A DNA stretch of 64,000 nucleotides, from positions 24,366 to 88,365 of the forward strand of contig NZ_JAUSBX010000038.1 of NCBI RefSeq assembly GCF_030651835.1. The letters run 5' to 3'. Source of the stretch: Methylicorpusculum sp. GTDB taxonomy: Bacteria > Pseudomonadota > Gammaproteobacteria > Methylococcales > Methylomonadaceae. Position numbers and translations under genes: made by a program. Shown one piece after another: positions 35,419 to 44,281 of the stretch (its first letter is position 1; each line of letters opens with the position of its first letter). The notes under the pieces were generated by a model that was not told where the DNA came from, ran no database searches, and worked only from the letters and a program-made list of their open reading frames with translations.

Positions 35419-37311
35419 ATGAACGTCGATCCATCCAATTCAGCAGAAGAAATGCTCGATGATGACGCAACTCGATTAAGCAAAAAGCCATCAAGCCTCA
35501 ATAAATCAGCGTCGAATAAAACCAATCCCGCTTTTTCTGACCATTTGGCGATTCTCGATATTATCGGTGAAGGCGGCGTCGGCCGGGTTTATCTGGCTTA
35601 CGATGAGACGATCGGCAGACGGGTTGCGGTCAAAGAGCTTTTGGAAGAATTCCACACACCCGAGAATCCCGCCGATACCGAAATTGAAAACTCATTTGTC
35701 CATGAAGCCAAAATCACCGGCAAACTGGAGCATCCAGGCATTGTGCCGGTTTATGAACTGGGCCGTAAGGCGGATGGCAGGCCTTATTATGCAATGCGCT
35801 ATATCAAAGGTCAGACGCTGGAACAACAGCTCAGAAAAACGCCCCAGTCCGACGTAGAAGACACCTTCAGTCAACGCATAAAATTATTGGGCATACTCAT
35901 CGACGTTTGCAACACGCTGGCCTATGCGCATGCTAAAGGCGTTATTCACCGTGACTTAAAACCCGGCAATGTCATCAGCGGTAATTTTGGTGAAACCATC
36001 GTGGTGGACTGGGGATTGGCCCAAGTGTTTGACGATGATGACAATACTTACTTTTACCGTGAAGCGTTAACCCATCAAAGACATACGCTTAGTGACAGCT
36101 CCTCGACAGAAGTTTTGGGAACCCCTGCCTATATGGCCCCCGAGCAATTCAACGGTATGTCCGGAAAAACCAGCGATGTTTACAGCCTGGGCATCATTTT
36201 ATTCAGAATCATTACCGGCACGTTACCCTACCGGGGTCCATTAGATGAAATTGAACAGCAAATCAAAAGCGACAACCGGACACCGTCCCCAAAACAATTT
36301 AATCCATCCGCGCCGCCCGAATTAATCGCTATTTGTGAAAAGGCGATTCATAAAGATCCTGCCTTACGTTTTGCCAATGCCGGCGAACTGGCCGAACAGT
36401 TAAAAGCGTTTCGCGATGGCCGGATGGTCAATATTTATGCTTACTCAAAACAGGAATTATTACGCAGGTTTCTGGCGCAGAATAAATTTACGGTCATCAT
36501 GACTGCCCTGCTCTTTTTGACCGTCGCCGCCGGCGCGGGTTTTTCTGTCCATTATGCGAAGCAAATGCACAGCGCCAAAACAGAGGCCGAACAAGCATTA
36601 AGCCTGGTTACGGCTTACGGCGAACTATCACAGCATCAAGCAAAAACGGTTGCTGCCGCCATCGCCTCAAAATCAGCCCGATTGATTTCAGATATGAAAC
36701 AAGCCGCTGATAAAATCAGCGCTGACAGCAATTCAGAGCAGGCAGTCCTCAAAGAACTGCATAATCATTACCCCCGATTCGACTCGTTCTCCCTACGAAA
36801 AGCCTCTGAAGTCTTCTCCCTCTTTTCAGCCTCCGATGAAAACAGTCAGGCTCCCACCGTCAATGTCGAAAATGATCACCTGTCACTGATTTTTCGCAGC
36901 CCAATTTCTGAAAACGGCACTATCGTCAACTATATCGAGGCCGTCATGTATCCGGAAAAAGTATTTCCTGATTTTTTCCCTACCGTTCTAAAATCGGTTG
37001 ATCGCCCTAGAGACATTTGGATCATGCGTAGCGATGGCCTGATATTGTATGATGCGAATTCTAAATTAGTCGGCACTAATCTTTTTATCGATCAAGGCAT
37101 TTGGAGCTCGCCTTCATTGCTGGCATTCGCCCGACTGACGTTAGTGGAGGATGACAGTATCGGCTACTACAGTTTTATTGATGGCAATACTGAGTTTTAC
37201 AAAATTGCCGCCTGGAATTCTGTCAAATTCGATGGCGAATTCAGCTGGAAAATCATTGTAAATTACACGTATTTGCGCAAAGACGCATCGGAAACCATCA
37301 GCTTGTTCTAA
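35419..37311 (+). CDS. Transmembrane Ser/Thr protein kinase with periplasmic sensor domain (PpkA-like role possible)
   Basis: 630 aa. Cytoplasmic kinase domain (about 44-340): Gly loop 'GEGGVGRVYLAYD', Lys72 in 'VAVKEL', catalytic loop 'HRDLKPGN' (Asp179), 'DWGLA' in place of DFG, and 'GTPAYMAPEQF'. A membrane segment 'VIMTALLFLTVAAGAGFSV' (about 358-376) leads to a ~250-aa C-terminal Cache-like periplasmic domain ('IWIMRSDGLILYDANSKLVG'). It is the only plus-strand gene among the T6SS genes. With the FHA protein and the PP2C phosphatase domain encoded in the same locus it could be the kinase of a threonine-phosphorylation pathway that triggers secretion; PpkA proteins have a different periplasmic domain, so the role is inferred. 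'GAGG' precedes the ATG. Confidence 0.92.
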   Translation: MNVDPSNSAEEMLDDDATRLSKKPSSLNKSASNKTNPAFSDHLAILDIIGEGGVGRVYLAYDETIGRRVAVKELLEEFHTPENPADTEIENSFVHEAKITGKLEHPGIVPVYELGRKADGRPYYAMRYIKGQTLEQQLRKTPQSDVEDTFSQRIKLLGILIDVCNTLAYAHAKGVIHRDLKPGNVISGNFGETIVVDWGLAQVFDDDDNTYFYREALTHQRHTLSDSSSTEVLGTPAYMAPEQFNGMSGKTSDVYSLGIILFRIITGTLPYRGPLDEIEQQIKSDNRTPSPKQFNPSAPPELIAICEKAIHKDPALRFANAGELAEQLKAFRDGRMVNIYAYSKQELLRRFLAQNKFTVIMTALLFLTVAAGAGFSVHYAKQMHSAKTEAEQALSLVTAYGELSQHQAKTVAAAIASKSARLISDMKQAADKISADSNSEQAVLKELHNHYPRFDSFSLRKASEVFSLFSASDENSQAPTVNVENDHLSLIFRSPISENGTIVNYIEAVMYPEKVFPDFFPTVLKSVDRPRDIWIMRSDGLILYDANSKLVGTNLFIDQGIWSSPSLLAFARLTLVEDDSIGYYSFIDGNTEFYKIAAWNSVKFDGEFSWKIIVNYTYLRKDASETISLF

Positions 37312-37344
37312 ACTCTTTCGACGGGTGTTTCAATTCACCTGAAG

Positions 37345-37569
37345 CTGAAACCTTCTGGTGTGGCAGGAATCGCATCGTCCAGTGCGCCTAGCGTTATCGG
37401 CCTCAGCACGATCGCATTTACGCTGGATCCACTTGGCTTGCCAACCAGCGTTGCGATCATCCTGCTGATTGCCATCGATCCTATTGTCGATCCGATTTTG
37501 ACAGCGTTAAACGTTCACCCCAACTGCGCAATGACGGTTTTGTTTTGGCCGACGATAACTACGAGATGA
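37345..37569 (+). pseudogene. C-terminal remnant of a dicarboxylate:cation (SDF family) symporter
   Basis: The 69-aa ORF ('GIASSSAPSVIGLSTIAF', 'LGLPTSVAIILLIAIDPIVD', 'TALNVHPNCAMTVL') looks like the last transmembrane hairpin and helix of an SDF-family symporter, where I/D-rich 'xIDxxxDxxRTxxNVxGxxA' is characteristic. The reading frame is open upstream only to about 37345 and nothing else of the transporter is present, so it is a relic between the kinase and vgrG. Family assignment is by pattern only. Confidence 0.55.
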
Positions 37570-37584
37570 AAGCACAGCAAGAGC

Positions 37585-39525
37585 TCAATTGATCATGATG
37601 ATGCCGCCTTTCAACGTGAGCATGCCGTCGCCGTTAACGGTGGTCATCGGGCTTTTGGCGTCCAGTTTGGTGTCGCCCTGAATCGTTACCATCATGCCTT
37701 TTATCGTAATCCCGGATTGCTCGATCTTAATGCTGTTCCCACCGACTTTTAATTCAATTGAGGTCATGGCTTCAATGGTACTTTTGCCAACGTCTACCTT
37801 GACGGAATGATCTCCGGCTTTTACTTGAGTAGAGTCATCACCTTGATCAATTTGGGCTTTGCGATCCCCCATTTTGACCGTCAGCGTATCAGTGCCTTCA
37901 TTTAACGTCACCGTTCTGTGGTTTTGAATTTCAATCGTTTGATCGCCTTTGTCTTTTTTATCGAGACCGATTTTACGGGTCTCGTTGTTTTCGATCACGC
38001 AATTGAAGTCTTTTTCGGCATGGATATAAATTTCTTCCGAGTCTTTTTTATCCTCAAAACGCAATTCATTAAAATTCTCAGCAGAGCCTTCTTTGGAACT
38101 GCGCGTCTTAATCCCGCTTTGGGTTTGGTTAGCCGGTAAATCGTAAGGGGGCATTTGTTCGCCGTTGTAGACTCGACCGGTTATCAAAGGCTGATCCGGG
38201 TCACCTTCAAGAAAACTGACAACGACTTCCTGCCCGATCCTGGGCAGAGAAATCCAACCCCATTTTTTACCGGCCATAGGCTGAGAAACGCGCACCCAGC
38301 AGGAACTTTTTTCATCTGACTGCCCGTCCCTGTCCCAGTGAAACTGAACTTTGACCCGACCGTATTTATCGGTCCAGATTTCCTCACCGGACTTGCCTAC
38401 CACAATCGCCGTCTGAGAACCGGCAATAACCGGTTTAGGGGTGATTCTTTGAGACCGATAGACCTGGCTTGCATCGATTGCGGTGAATTGACACTGAAAT
38501 ATTTCTCCGCCTCCGCCCATACCGGACGCCAAAGCATCACCCATGATGGTATACGACGCTGAGACAATCACATGTTCTGTATTTTCTTCAGCAAAGTAAT
38601 AATCGGTCAGCTTAAATTTCATTCCGGGTATCACACCTGCGGCATTCCCCTGGCCTTGCTTTAACGAATAAGCCATTTGGGTTTCTTCAAGACGCTTTTC
38701 CGTGAGCTTGGTGCCCACAGATGCCTTGGTATATTTACCCGGAAAGTCATAGACTTCCTGACTGTTATTGGAAAAACCCTTGAGATTATGCTTTTTACTG
38801 GTTAAATCCGTACTGGGCGTCTCGAAGTCAAAATCATTCAGTTCATATTTGCCGGCAGTTACCTGACTTTGACTGAGCCACTCATGGATATGATCTCGCT
38901 CTCTGACACCGATGTTGCCGGGCGGAAAAAAAGGAATCGTCTGATAACCGGAAATCGATTGCCAATCATTGTTTGAGTCGGTGATGACCAATGTGTGTTT
39001 GTTATTTTGATGTTCGAAATAATAAAAAATCCCGTCATGTTCCATCAGGCGGCTGATAAAATCAAAATCACTTTCACGGTACTGCACACAATAATCTAAA
39101 GATTCGTAAGAGCCTTCAATTTTATATTTAACATCAGCAAAGGCATATTCAGCCAAAACGGCCTTGATGACATCGACTACGGATTTATCCTGAAAAATAC
39201 GGCTGTTGGCATTCAAACTCAGATACCATAACCACGGCTTAACCGTAGCCCGGTAGTAGATATAGTCACCGCGAAAACCGGTATGTTTGAACTGAACGAT
39301 CTCGCCATTAAAGAAACGATCACCGCTTTTCAGCTCAAGTTTAACGGTCAAGCCCTTACCGAGCAGCTGGTCAGCTTTGACGCTGCCCAGTTTTATCTCG
39401 CGAATCAACTCAACTTCAAACTCAAATAACCGACCTATTTTTTCAGTACCGGTCATTCCATAAAAGATGAGCTGGTCTTTTCCCAACGGCGTGGTTGCGG
39501 TAACGGTTCGGTTGTTTTGAGCCAT
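37585..39525 (-). CDS. vgrG: T6SS spike protein VgrG (TssI)
   Basis: 646-aa spike protein. The N-terminal gp27-like part starts 'TATTPLGKDQLIFYGMTG' and includes 'YCVQYRESDFDFISRLMEHDGIFYYFEH'-type sequence; the gp5-like OB fold has 'EEIWTDKYGRVKVQFHWDRD', 'CWVRVSQPMAGKKWGW' and 'RIGQEVVVSFLEGDPDQP'. The C-terminal beta-helix ends in short repeats ('SIELKVGGNSIKIEQSGITI', 'LTLKGGIIMIN'). No extra effector domain is attached. Its partner cargo could be the unknown gene immediately upstream, while the PAAR tip gene lies 5 kb away. Confidence 0.97.
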   Translation of the reverse strand: MAQNNRTVTATTPLGKDQLIFYGMTGTEKIGRLFEFEVELIREIKLGSVKADQLLGKGLTVKLELKSGDRFFNGEIVQFKHTGFRGDYIYYRATVKPWLWYLSLNANSRIFQDKSVVDVIKAVLAEYAFADVKYKIEGSYESLDYCVQYRESDFDFISRLMEHDGIFYYFEHQNNKHTLVITDSNNDWQSISGYQTIPFFPPGNIGVRERDHIHEWLSQSQVTAGKYELNDFDFETPSTDLTSKKHNLKGFSNNSQEVYDFPGKYTKASVGTKLTEKRLEETQMAYSLKQGQGNAAGVIPGMKFKLTDYYFAEENTEHVIVSASYTIMGDALASGMGGGGEIFQCQFTAIDASQVYRSQRITPKPVIAGSQTAIVVGKSGEEIWTDKYGRVKVQFHWDRDGQSDEKSSCWVRVSQPMAGKKWGWISLPRIGQEVVVSFLEGDPDQPLITGRVYNGEQMPPYDLPANQTQSGIKTRSSKEGSAENFNELRFEDKKDSEEIYIHAEKDFNCVIENNETRKIGLDKKDKGDQTIEIQNHRTVTLNEGTDTLTVKMGDRKAQIDQGDDSTQVKAGDHSVKVDVGKSTIEAMTSIELKVGGNSIKIEQSGITIKGMMVTIQGDTKLDAKSPMTTVNGDGMLTLKGGIIMIN

Positions 39526-39767
39526 GATTCAAATGTTTCCGGTTATAAAGTGACCTAACAGAGGCGACTGACAGATTGGTTTTATTGACTTGTCTAAATC
39601 AAAGTTTAAATGCCCATAAAATGAATTAATGTAGGGCGGTTTCGCGATAGCAAACCGCCAATCAATGCACAACAACAATCCCAACCAGCCCATTTGTGGA
39701 TTGCCTAACGGCGAATCCACCCTACACTTAATCCCTCGAACGGCCGTCATTAATTTCGGACATTTAA
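39526..39767. other. Gap between vgrG and the candidate cargo gene
   Basis: 242 bases with no ORF; the 97-bp MITE occupies the middle (39630-39726). Confidence 0.5.
39630..39726. mobile_element. 97-bp MITE-like element
   Basis: Ends 'TGTAGGGCGGTTTCGC' and 'GCGAATCCACCCTACA' are inverted copies at 14 of 16 positions. A shorter internal inverted repeat 'GGCGGTTTCGCGATAGCAAACCGCC' sits at the left end. It carries no gene and separates vgrG from the 215-aa gene. Confidence 0.75.
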
Positions 39768-40415
39768 TTAATCGGAAACCGCTACCCGTTCAGCTGCAAT
39801 CGATGCGGGGCACGTCGAATATTTAGATACCCAATCCCAATCCTTCGCGGTAAAAGAGATCGGCGTCATGTCGGGACCGCTAAAAACTTGCGGCCAAGCA
39901 TTCTTCACGTTGTTGTCCCACCCTGGCTTCATGGCAAATAAAGAATAACACCAAGCCAGTATCACAATCCGGTTGGAAAGCAGCTGTTTATCGATTTCAG
40001 CTTTCAACTTATCAACACTGTCATGCGTCCCGCTCCCTACATCATTCACAATAACGTTAATCCCCGCCAGCTTTGGGTTTGTGTTCAGACTCTTCGCTAC
40101 TTTAAGATCGTCGTTTGGGTTGATAGCATTGTCTTTCCCATCGCGTGGGATAAATTTCCCCGTCGAGAGGTCGATTTGTTGACCTAATTGGTCCCCATGC
40201 CTTCCAGCTAACACGGTAAAAGTCTTTTGCCCTTTACTATATAAATCCCGAACGATTTCTTGCCATGACCCGTCGCCCGTGAAATTCACTGACGTATAGA
40301 CGTTGCCAATTATTACCCAAGGGCAATCTTCGAACGACCATACCCCAGTATTCATCTTGTTCCAGACGTTTTTGGGGGACAAGTTGCTTGTCGATTTTAT
40401 GTATTTCGCAGCCAT
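39768..40415 (-). CDS. Unknown protein between clpV and vgrG; candidate T6SS cargo
   Basis: 215 aa from ATG 40415 ('MAAKYIKSTSNLSP'), which has 'AGGAG' 6 bases upstream; the track start adds 16 residues without support. No family recognised, no signal peptide, no membrane segment. It shows alternating beta/alpha segments: 'PWVIIGNVYTSVNF', 'TFTVLAGRHGDQLG', 'LAGINVIVNDVGSG', 'RIVILAWCYSLFA'. The His-Gly after one hydrophobic strand and the Cys after a later one recall the dyad layout of caspase/CHAT-like cysteine peptidases, but this is a visual analogy only. Its slot, directly upstream of vgrG and downstream of clpV, is a common place for effectors or their adaptors. No obvious immunity gene accompanies it. 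Confidence 0.75.
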   Translation of the reverse strand: MAAKYIKSTSNLSPKNVWNKMNTGVWSFEDCPWVIIGNVYTSVNFTGDGSWQEIVRDLYSKGQKTFTVLAGRHGDQLGQQIDLSTGKFIPRDGKDNAINPNDDLKVAKSLNTNPKLAGINVIVNDVGSGTHDSVDKLKAEIDKQLLSNRIVILAWCYSLFAMKPGWDNNVKNAWPQVFSGPDMTPISFTAKDWDWVSKYSTCPASIAAERVAVSD

Positions 40416-40515
40416 CAGTTTCTCCTTCGCATTTAAATTTAAGTTAGTTTTGACCGCATCCAAGCCAACAAAACCCGACCTTTGAGGCTAAACCACCTTT
40501 TTAAGCACAATCCCA

Positions 40516-43233
40516 TCAAAACTCATAAACAAACTCCTCATCAGCCACACTGACATGCACCCGGTCAATCGACTTACCTTCCATCATCCGGGTTAAAAAC
40601 TCGGCGCTGATGCTGGATAACAGGGTATTGGTTAAAATAGAGTCAATCATCCGCCCACCGCTTTCCAGTTCCGTACAGCGGCTGGCAATCAGCTTGATGA
40701 CCTCTTCATCATAGGTAAACGGAACTTTATGACTTTCTGCAATACGTTTTTTGATGCGGCCCAGTTGCAAACGGGTTATGGCGGCAATCATTTCGTCGCT
40801 GAGCGGGTAATAAGGAATGACGACCAAACGGCCTAACAACGCGGGCGGAAATACTTTTAACAAGGGTTCGCGTAGAGCTTTGGCAATGCCTTCGGGTTCC
40901 GGCATGAGATCAGGGTCTTTGCAAAGATTACTGATCAATTCGGTGCCTGCATTGGTGGTCAATAAAATCAGCGTGTTCTTGAAATCAATGACCCGCCCTT
41001 CTCCGTCTTCCATCCAGCCTTTATCAAACACCTGGAAGAAGATTTCATGGACATCGGGATGCGCTTTTTCAACTTCGTCCAGCAGCACCACAGAATAAGG
41101 TCTGCGTCTGACCGCTTCGGTGAGCACACCGCCTTCACCGTAGCCGACATAGCCGGGAGGCGCGCCTTTTAAGGTCGATACGGTATGCGCTTCCTGGTAT
41201 TCGCTCATATTGATGGTGATGACATTTTGCTCACCACCGTAAAGCGTTTCCGCAAGTGCCAGGGCTGTTTCGGTTTTACCTACGCCCGAGGTGCCTGCCA
41301 ACATGAAAACACCTATCGGTTTATTCGGATTATCCAAACCGGCACGTGAGGTTTGTATCCGTTTGGCGATCATCTCCAGCGCGTGACGTTGGCCGATAAT
41401 GCGTTGTTCGATGTTGTCAGCCAGATGAATGATGGTTTCAATTTCATTCTTGACCATGCGTCCGACGGGTATGCCTGTCCAGTCGCCAACCACAGAAGCG
41501 ACAGCCTGCGCATCAACGCTGGGTAAAATAAGCGGTGATTCGCCCTGAAGTTCGTGTAATTTAACTTGCAGGGCTTTGAGTTCTTCCAGCAGTTTTTCAC
41601 GGGAAACGGGGTCGGCGGTAGTCCCTGCAGCTTCATCGGCGGCTTTTTCCAAATCGCTTGCAGTGCCTTCCACTTTGCCTGTTAATGCGCGCAGTTGTGA
41701 GCGTATATCGAGAATATTTTTGACTAAATCACGTTCGGTGTTCCAACGCGCTTCCAAGCCTGTCAATCGCTCAGTTTCACTCGCCAAGTGTTCCATGGCC
41801 ACTGTTTCCCTGTCTTTGATATCGATGCCTACGGCTTTTTCACGGGCAATAATTTCCAGTTCGGTATTGAGCGCATTGATGCGTTTGCGGCAGTCATCCA
41901 CTTCTGCAGGTACGGCATGTTGACTGATAGCTACTCGAGCGGAAGCCGTATCGAGCAAACTGACTGATTTATCAGGCAGTTGCCGGGCAGGAATATACCG
42001 GTGTGACAATCTGACCGAGGCTTCCAAAGCCTCATCCAGCACTTGCACTTTATGATGTTTTTCCATCACCGAAGCCACCCCGCGCATCATCAGAATAGCT
42101 TTTTCCTCGCTGGGCTCATGCACTTGCACAACCTGAAAACGCCGGGTCAAGGCCGGGTCTTTTTCGATGTGTTTTTTGTATTCGGCCCAGGTTGTTGCCG
42201 CAACCGTTCTCAGCGTACCGCGGGCTAAAGCCGGTTTCAACAGATTAGCTGCATCGCCGGTTCCGGCAGCACCGCCAGCCCCTACCAAAGTATGCGCTTC
42301 GTCGATGAACAAAATGATGGGCTTTTCGGACGATTGAACTTCTTCAATCACCTGACGCAGGCGGTTTTCAAACTCACCTTTCATGCTGGCTCCAGCCTGC
42401 AGCAAGCCGACATCCAGCGTGCGTAGCGTCACGTCCTGCAAAGAAGGAGGAACATCGCCTGCAACAATTTTCTGGGCAAAACCTTCGACAACGGCTGTTT
42501 TACCCACCCCGGCCTCGCCGGTCAGAATGGGATTGTTTTGACGGCGGCGCATTAAAATATCGATCACCTGCCTTATTTCTTCATCTCGACCCACGATAGG
42601 GTCCATTTTGCCCAGTCGGGCCTGTTCAGTTAAATCGACAGTGAATTGTTTAAGCGCTTCCTGTTTACCCATTTGAGCGGGCGACATTGCCCCGCTGGCT
42701 TCTCCGGGAACCGCGCCGCCACCCACCTGAAAACCGTCGCTGCTGCGCAAACCTTCTTCCGGTGAGCCGCTGACGATTTCCGCAAATCGCTCGGTCAAAA
42801 GATCAGGCTTAATTTTATCGAACTCTTTGGAAATGGCTTGCAAAGCATGCGTCAAGCCTTTGGTTTTGAGAATCCCGACAACCAGGTGACCGGAACGGAC
42901 CTGCGATTCGCCGAACATCAAAGTACCATAGACCCAACCCCGCTCCACGGCGTCTTCAACGTGCGTCGACAAATCGGAAATAGACGTAGAACCTCTTGGG
43001 AGCCGATCCAGGGATTCGGTAAAATCTCTGGCAAGTTTTGATGGGTCAATATTAAATTGACGAATGATTTTGTGAAGATCCGAGTCTTGCAACTGGAGTA
43101 TCTGGTGTAACCAGTGAGCGAGTTCGACATAGGGATTGCCGCGCATTTTACAGAATACGGTCGCTCCTTCTATGGATTTGTAACACACGGCGTTCAGTTT
43201 ACCGAATAATGCGACACGGCTTATTTCACTCAT
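40516..43233 (-). CDS. clpV: T6SS sheath-disassembly ATPase ClpV (TssH)
   Basis: 905-aa AAA+ unfoldase that recycles contracted TssBC sheaths. The N-terminal domain begins '[20 protein letters not shown]', typical of ClpV rather than ClpB. Module 1 has Walker A '[13 protein letters not shown]' and Walker B '[11 protein letters not shown]'; module 2 has '[17 protein letters not shown]' and '[20 protein letters not shown]', followed by the sensor arginines near '[13 protein letters not shown]'. The short middle coiled coil around residues 430-550 also fits ClpV. Last core gene of the operon before the candidate cargo gene. Confidence 0.97.
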   Translation of the reverse strand: MSEISRVALFGKLNAVCYKSIEGATVFCKMRGNPYVELAHWLHQILQLQDSDLHKIIRQFNIDPSKLARDFTESLDRLPRGSTSISDLSTHVEDAVERGWVYGTLMFGESQVRSGHLVVGILKTKGLTHALQAISKEFDKIKPDLLTERFAEIVSGSPEEGLRSSDGFQVGGGAVPGEASGAMSPAQMGKQEALKQFTVDLTEQARLGKMDPIVGRDEEIRQVIDILMRRRQNNPILTGEAGVGKTAVVEGFAQKIVAGDVPPSLQDVTLRTLDVGLLQAGASMKGEFENRLRQVIEEVQSSEKPIILFIDEAHTLVGAGGAAGTGDAANLLKPALARGTLRTVAATTWAEYKKHIEKDPALTRRFQVVQVHEPSEEKAILMMRGVASVMEKHHKVQVLDEALEASVRLSHRYIPARQLPDKSVSLLDTASARVAISQHAVPAEVDDCRKRINALNTELEIIAREKAVGIDIKDRETVAMEHLASETERLTGLEARWNTERDLVKNILDIRSQLRALTGKVEGTASDLEKAADEAAGTTADPVSREKLLEELKALQVKLHELQGESPLILPSVDAQAVASVVGDWTGIPVGRMVKNEIETIIHLADNIEQRIIGQRHALEMIAKRIQTSRAGLDNPNKPIGVFMLAGTSGVGKTETALALAETLYGGEQNVITINMSEYQEAHTVSTLKGAPPGYVGYGEGGVLTEAVRRRPYSVVLLDEVEKAHPDVHEIFFQVFDKGWMEDGEGRVIDFKNTLILLTTNAGTELISNLCKDPDLMPEPEGIAKALREPLLKVFPPALLGRLVVIPYYPLSDEMIAAITRLQLGRIKKRIAESHKVPFTYDEEVIKLIASRCTELESGGRMIDSILTNTLLSSISAEFLTRMMEGKSIDRVHVSVADEEFVYEF

Positions 43234-43261
43234 AATTCACTCCAGCTTCATTATTATTGAC

Positions 43262-44281
43262 TTAACTTTGCAATGGGTTGAGCAGCAAATCATCAGCATC
43301 GTCTTCAGATTGACGCGGCCCCAACCAGCTTGTCCAACCGAGACTCGAATTTCCATCAAGACGTGTCATAGGCACTTGATCTTTTCTTAATATCAGATTG
43401 ACATCCCAATTAAACTCAAAACCGGTGTAATTTCGGACAATCGCAATCAAAATCTCCAGCCGTTGACCCGCAGGCAACAAACTGAGGTATTCATTCAGCA
43501 TCAAGGGGCCGAATAAAATCCTGAATTTATGCTGACAACTCCATACCTGCGAACCCAGCACCACCGACAGACCCAGACTACCGGTTTTGGGTGACTCCCC
43601 TAGCCGGGTTAAATCCTCTTCTTCAATCGTCAACCATTCGCCGATAAACTCATCCAGTTTTACCGGCAGTTTAAAAAAATCGGCCAATATGGCTATCAGC
43701 CCGTCCGCATTTTTAGCCTGATTAGATAACAAGCCAATGTAATGTAATTTAGCCAAATCCGGCATGGCGTCCCGCTTTTGAAGCGCTTCATCACCGATAC
43801 CGGATAATGACCCCAAAAAGCCGGCAAAACGATCCTGATTTGGCCGGTCGAAACTGAAAGCCGGTTCAGTATTGGCTTTTGCCCGATAAAACAAACTGAT
43901 CATCCGGTGATGAAAAATGTCTGAAAACCGGGCCAGCGTATGATCGTGAAAGTTATGCTCCCTGCTTCGCACATATTCTGTCAGATGCAAAGGCATGGCC
44001 CCATTCGGTCCAAACAAACCCAAAAAACGCTGGTTCAATCGGGCCGGTTTGCCATCGTGCGCCGGAATAAATTGGCTGAGTGTCGACGACTCAAATGCCA
44101 TGGAGACTTCTTGACCAAATCTTACGGCGTCATCAACGGGCCGATAGGATTGGCCAATTAAAGGTTTATCATCATGGCAACATTCAATCAGCCGTAAAGC
44201 ATGAAAAAAACCATATTGGTAGGGCGCCTTGAGCAAGCCCTCTGCTAAATCATTTTTCTTCGACCCATTCTCGCCGGCCAT
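43262..44281 (-). CDS. tssG: T6SS baseplate protein TssG
   Basis: 339-aa baseplate wedge subunit. Family landmarks: 'APYQYGFFHALRLIECC', 'VRFGQEVSMAFESSTLSQF', 'LNQRFLGLFGPNGAMPLHLTEYV' and 'HRMISLFYRAKA'. The start overlaps the 3' end of tssF by 37 bases, so the two wedge proteins, which act as a TssF2-TssG complex, are translationally coupled. Confidence 0.96.
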   Translation of the reverse strand: MAGENGSKKNDLAEGLLKAPYQYGFFHALRLIECCHDDKPLIGQSYRPVDDAVRFGQEVSMAFESSTLSQFIPAHDGKPARLNQRFLGLFGPNGAMPLHLTEYVRSREHNFHDHTLARFSDIFHHRMISLFYRAKANTEPAFSFDRPNQDRFAGFLGSLSGIGDEALQKRDAMPDLAKLHYIGLLSNQAKNADGLIAILADFFKLPVKLDEFIGEWLTIEEEDLTRLGESPKTGSLGLSVVLGSQVWSCQHKFRILFGPLMLNEYLSLLPAGQRLEILIAIVRNYTGFEFNWDVNLILRKDQVPMTRLDGNSSLGWTSWLGPRQSEDDADDLLLNPLQS

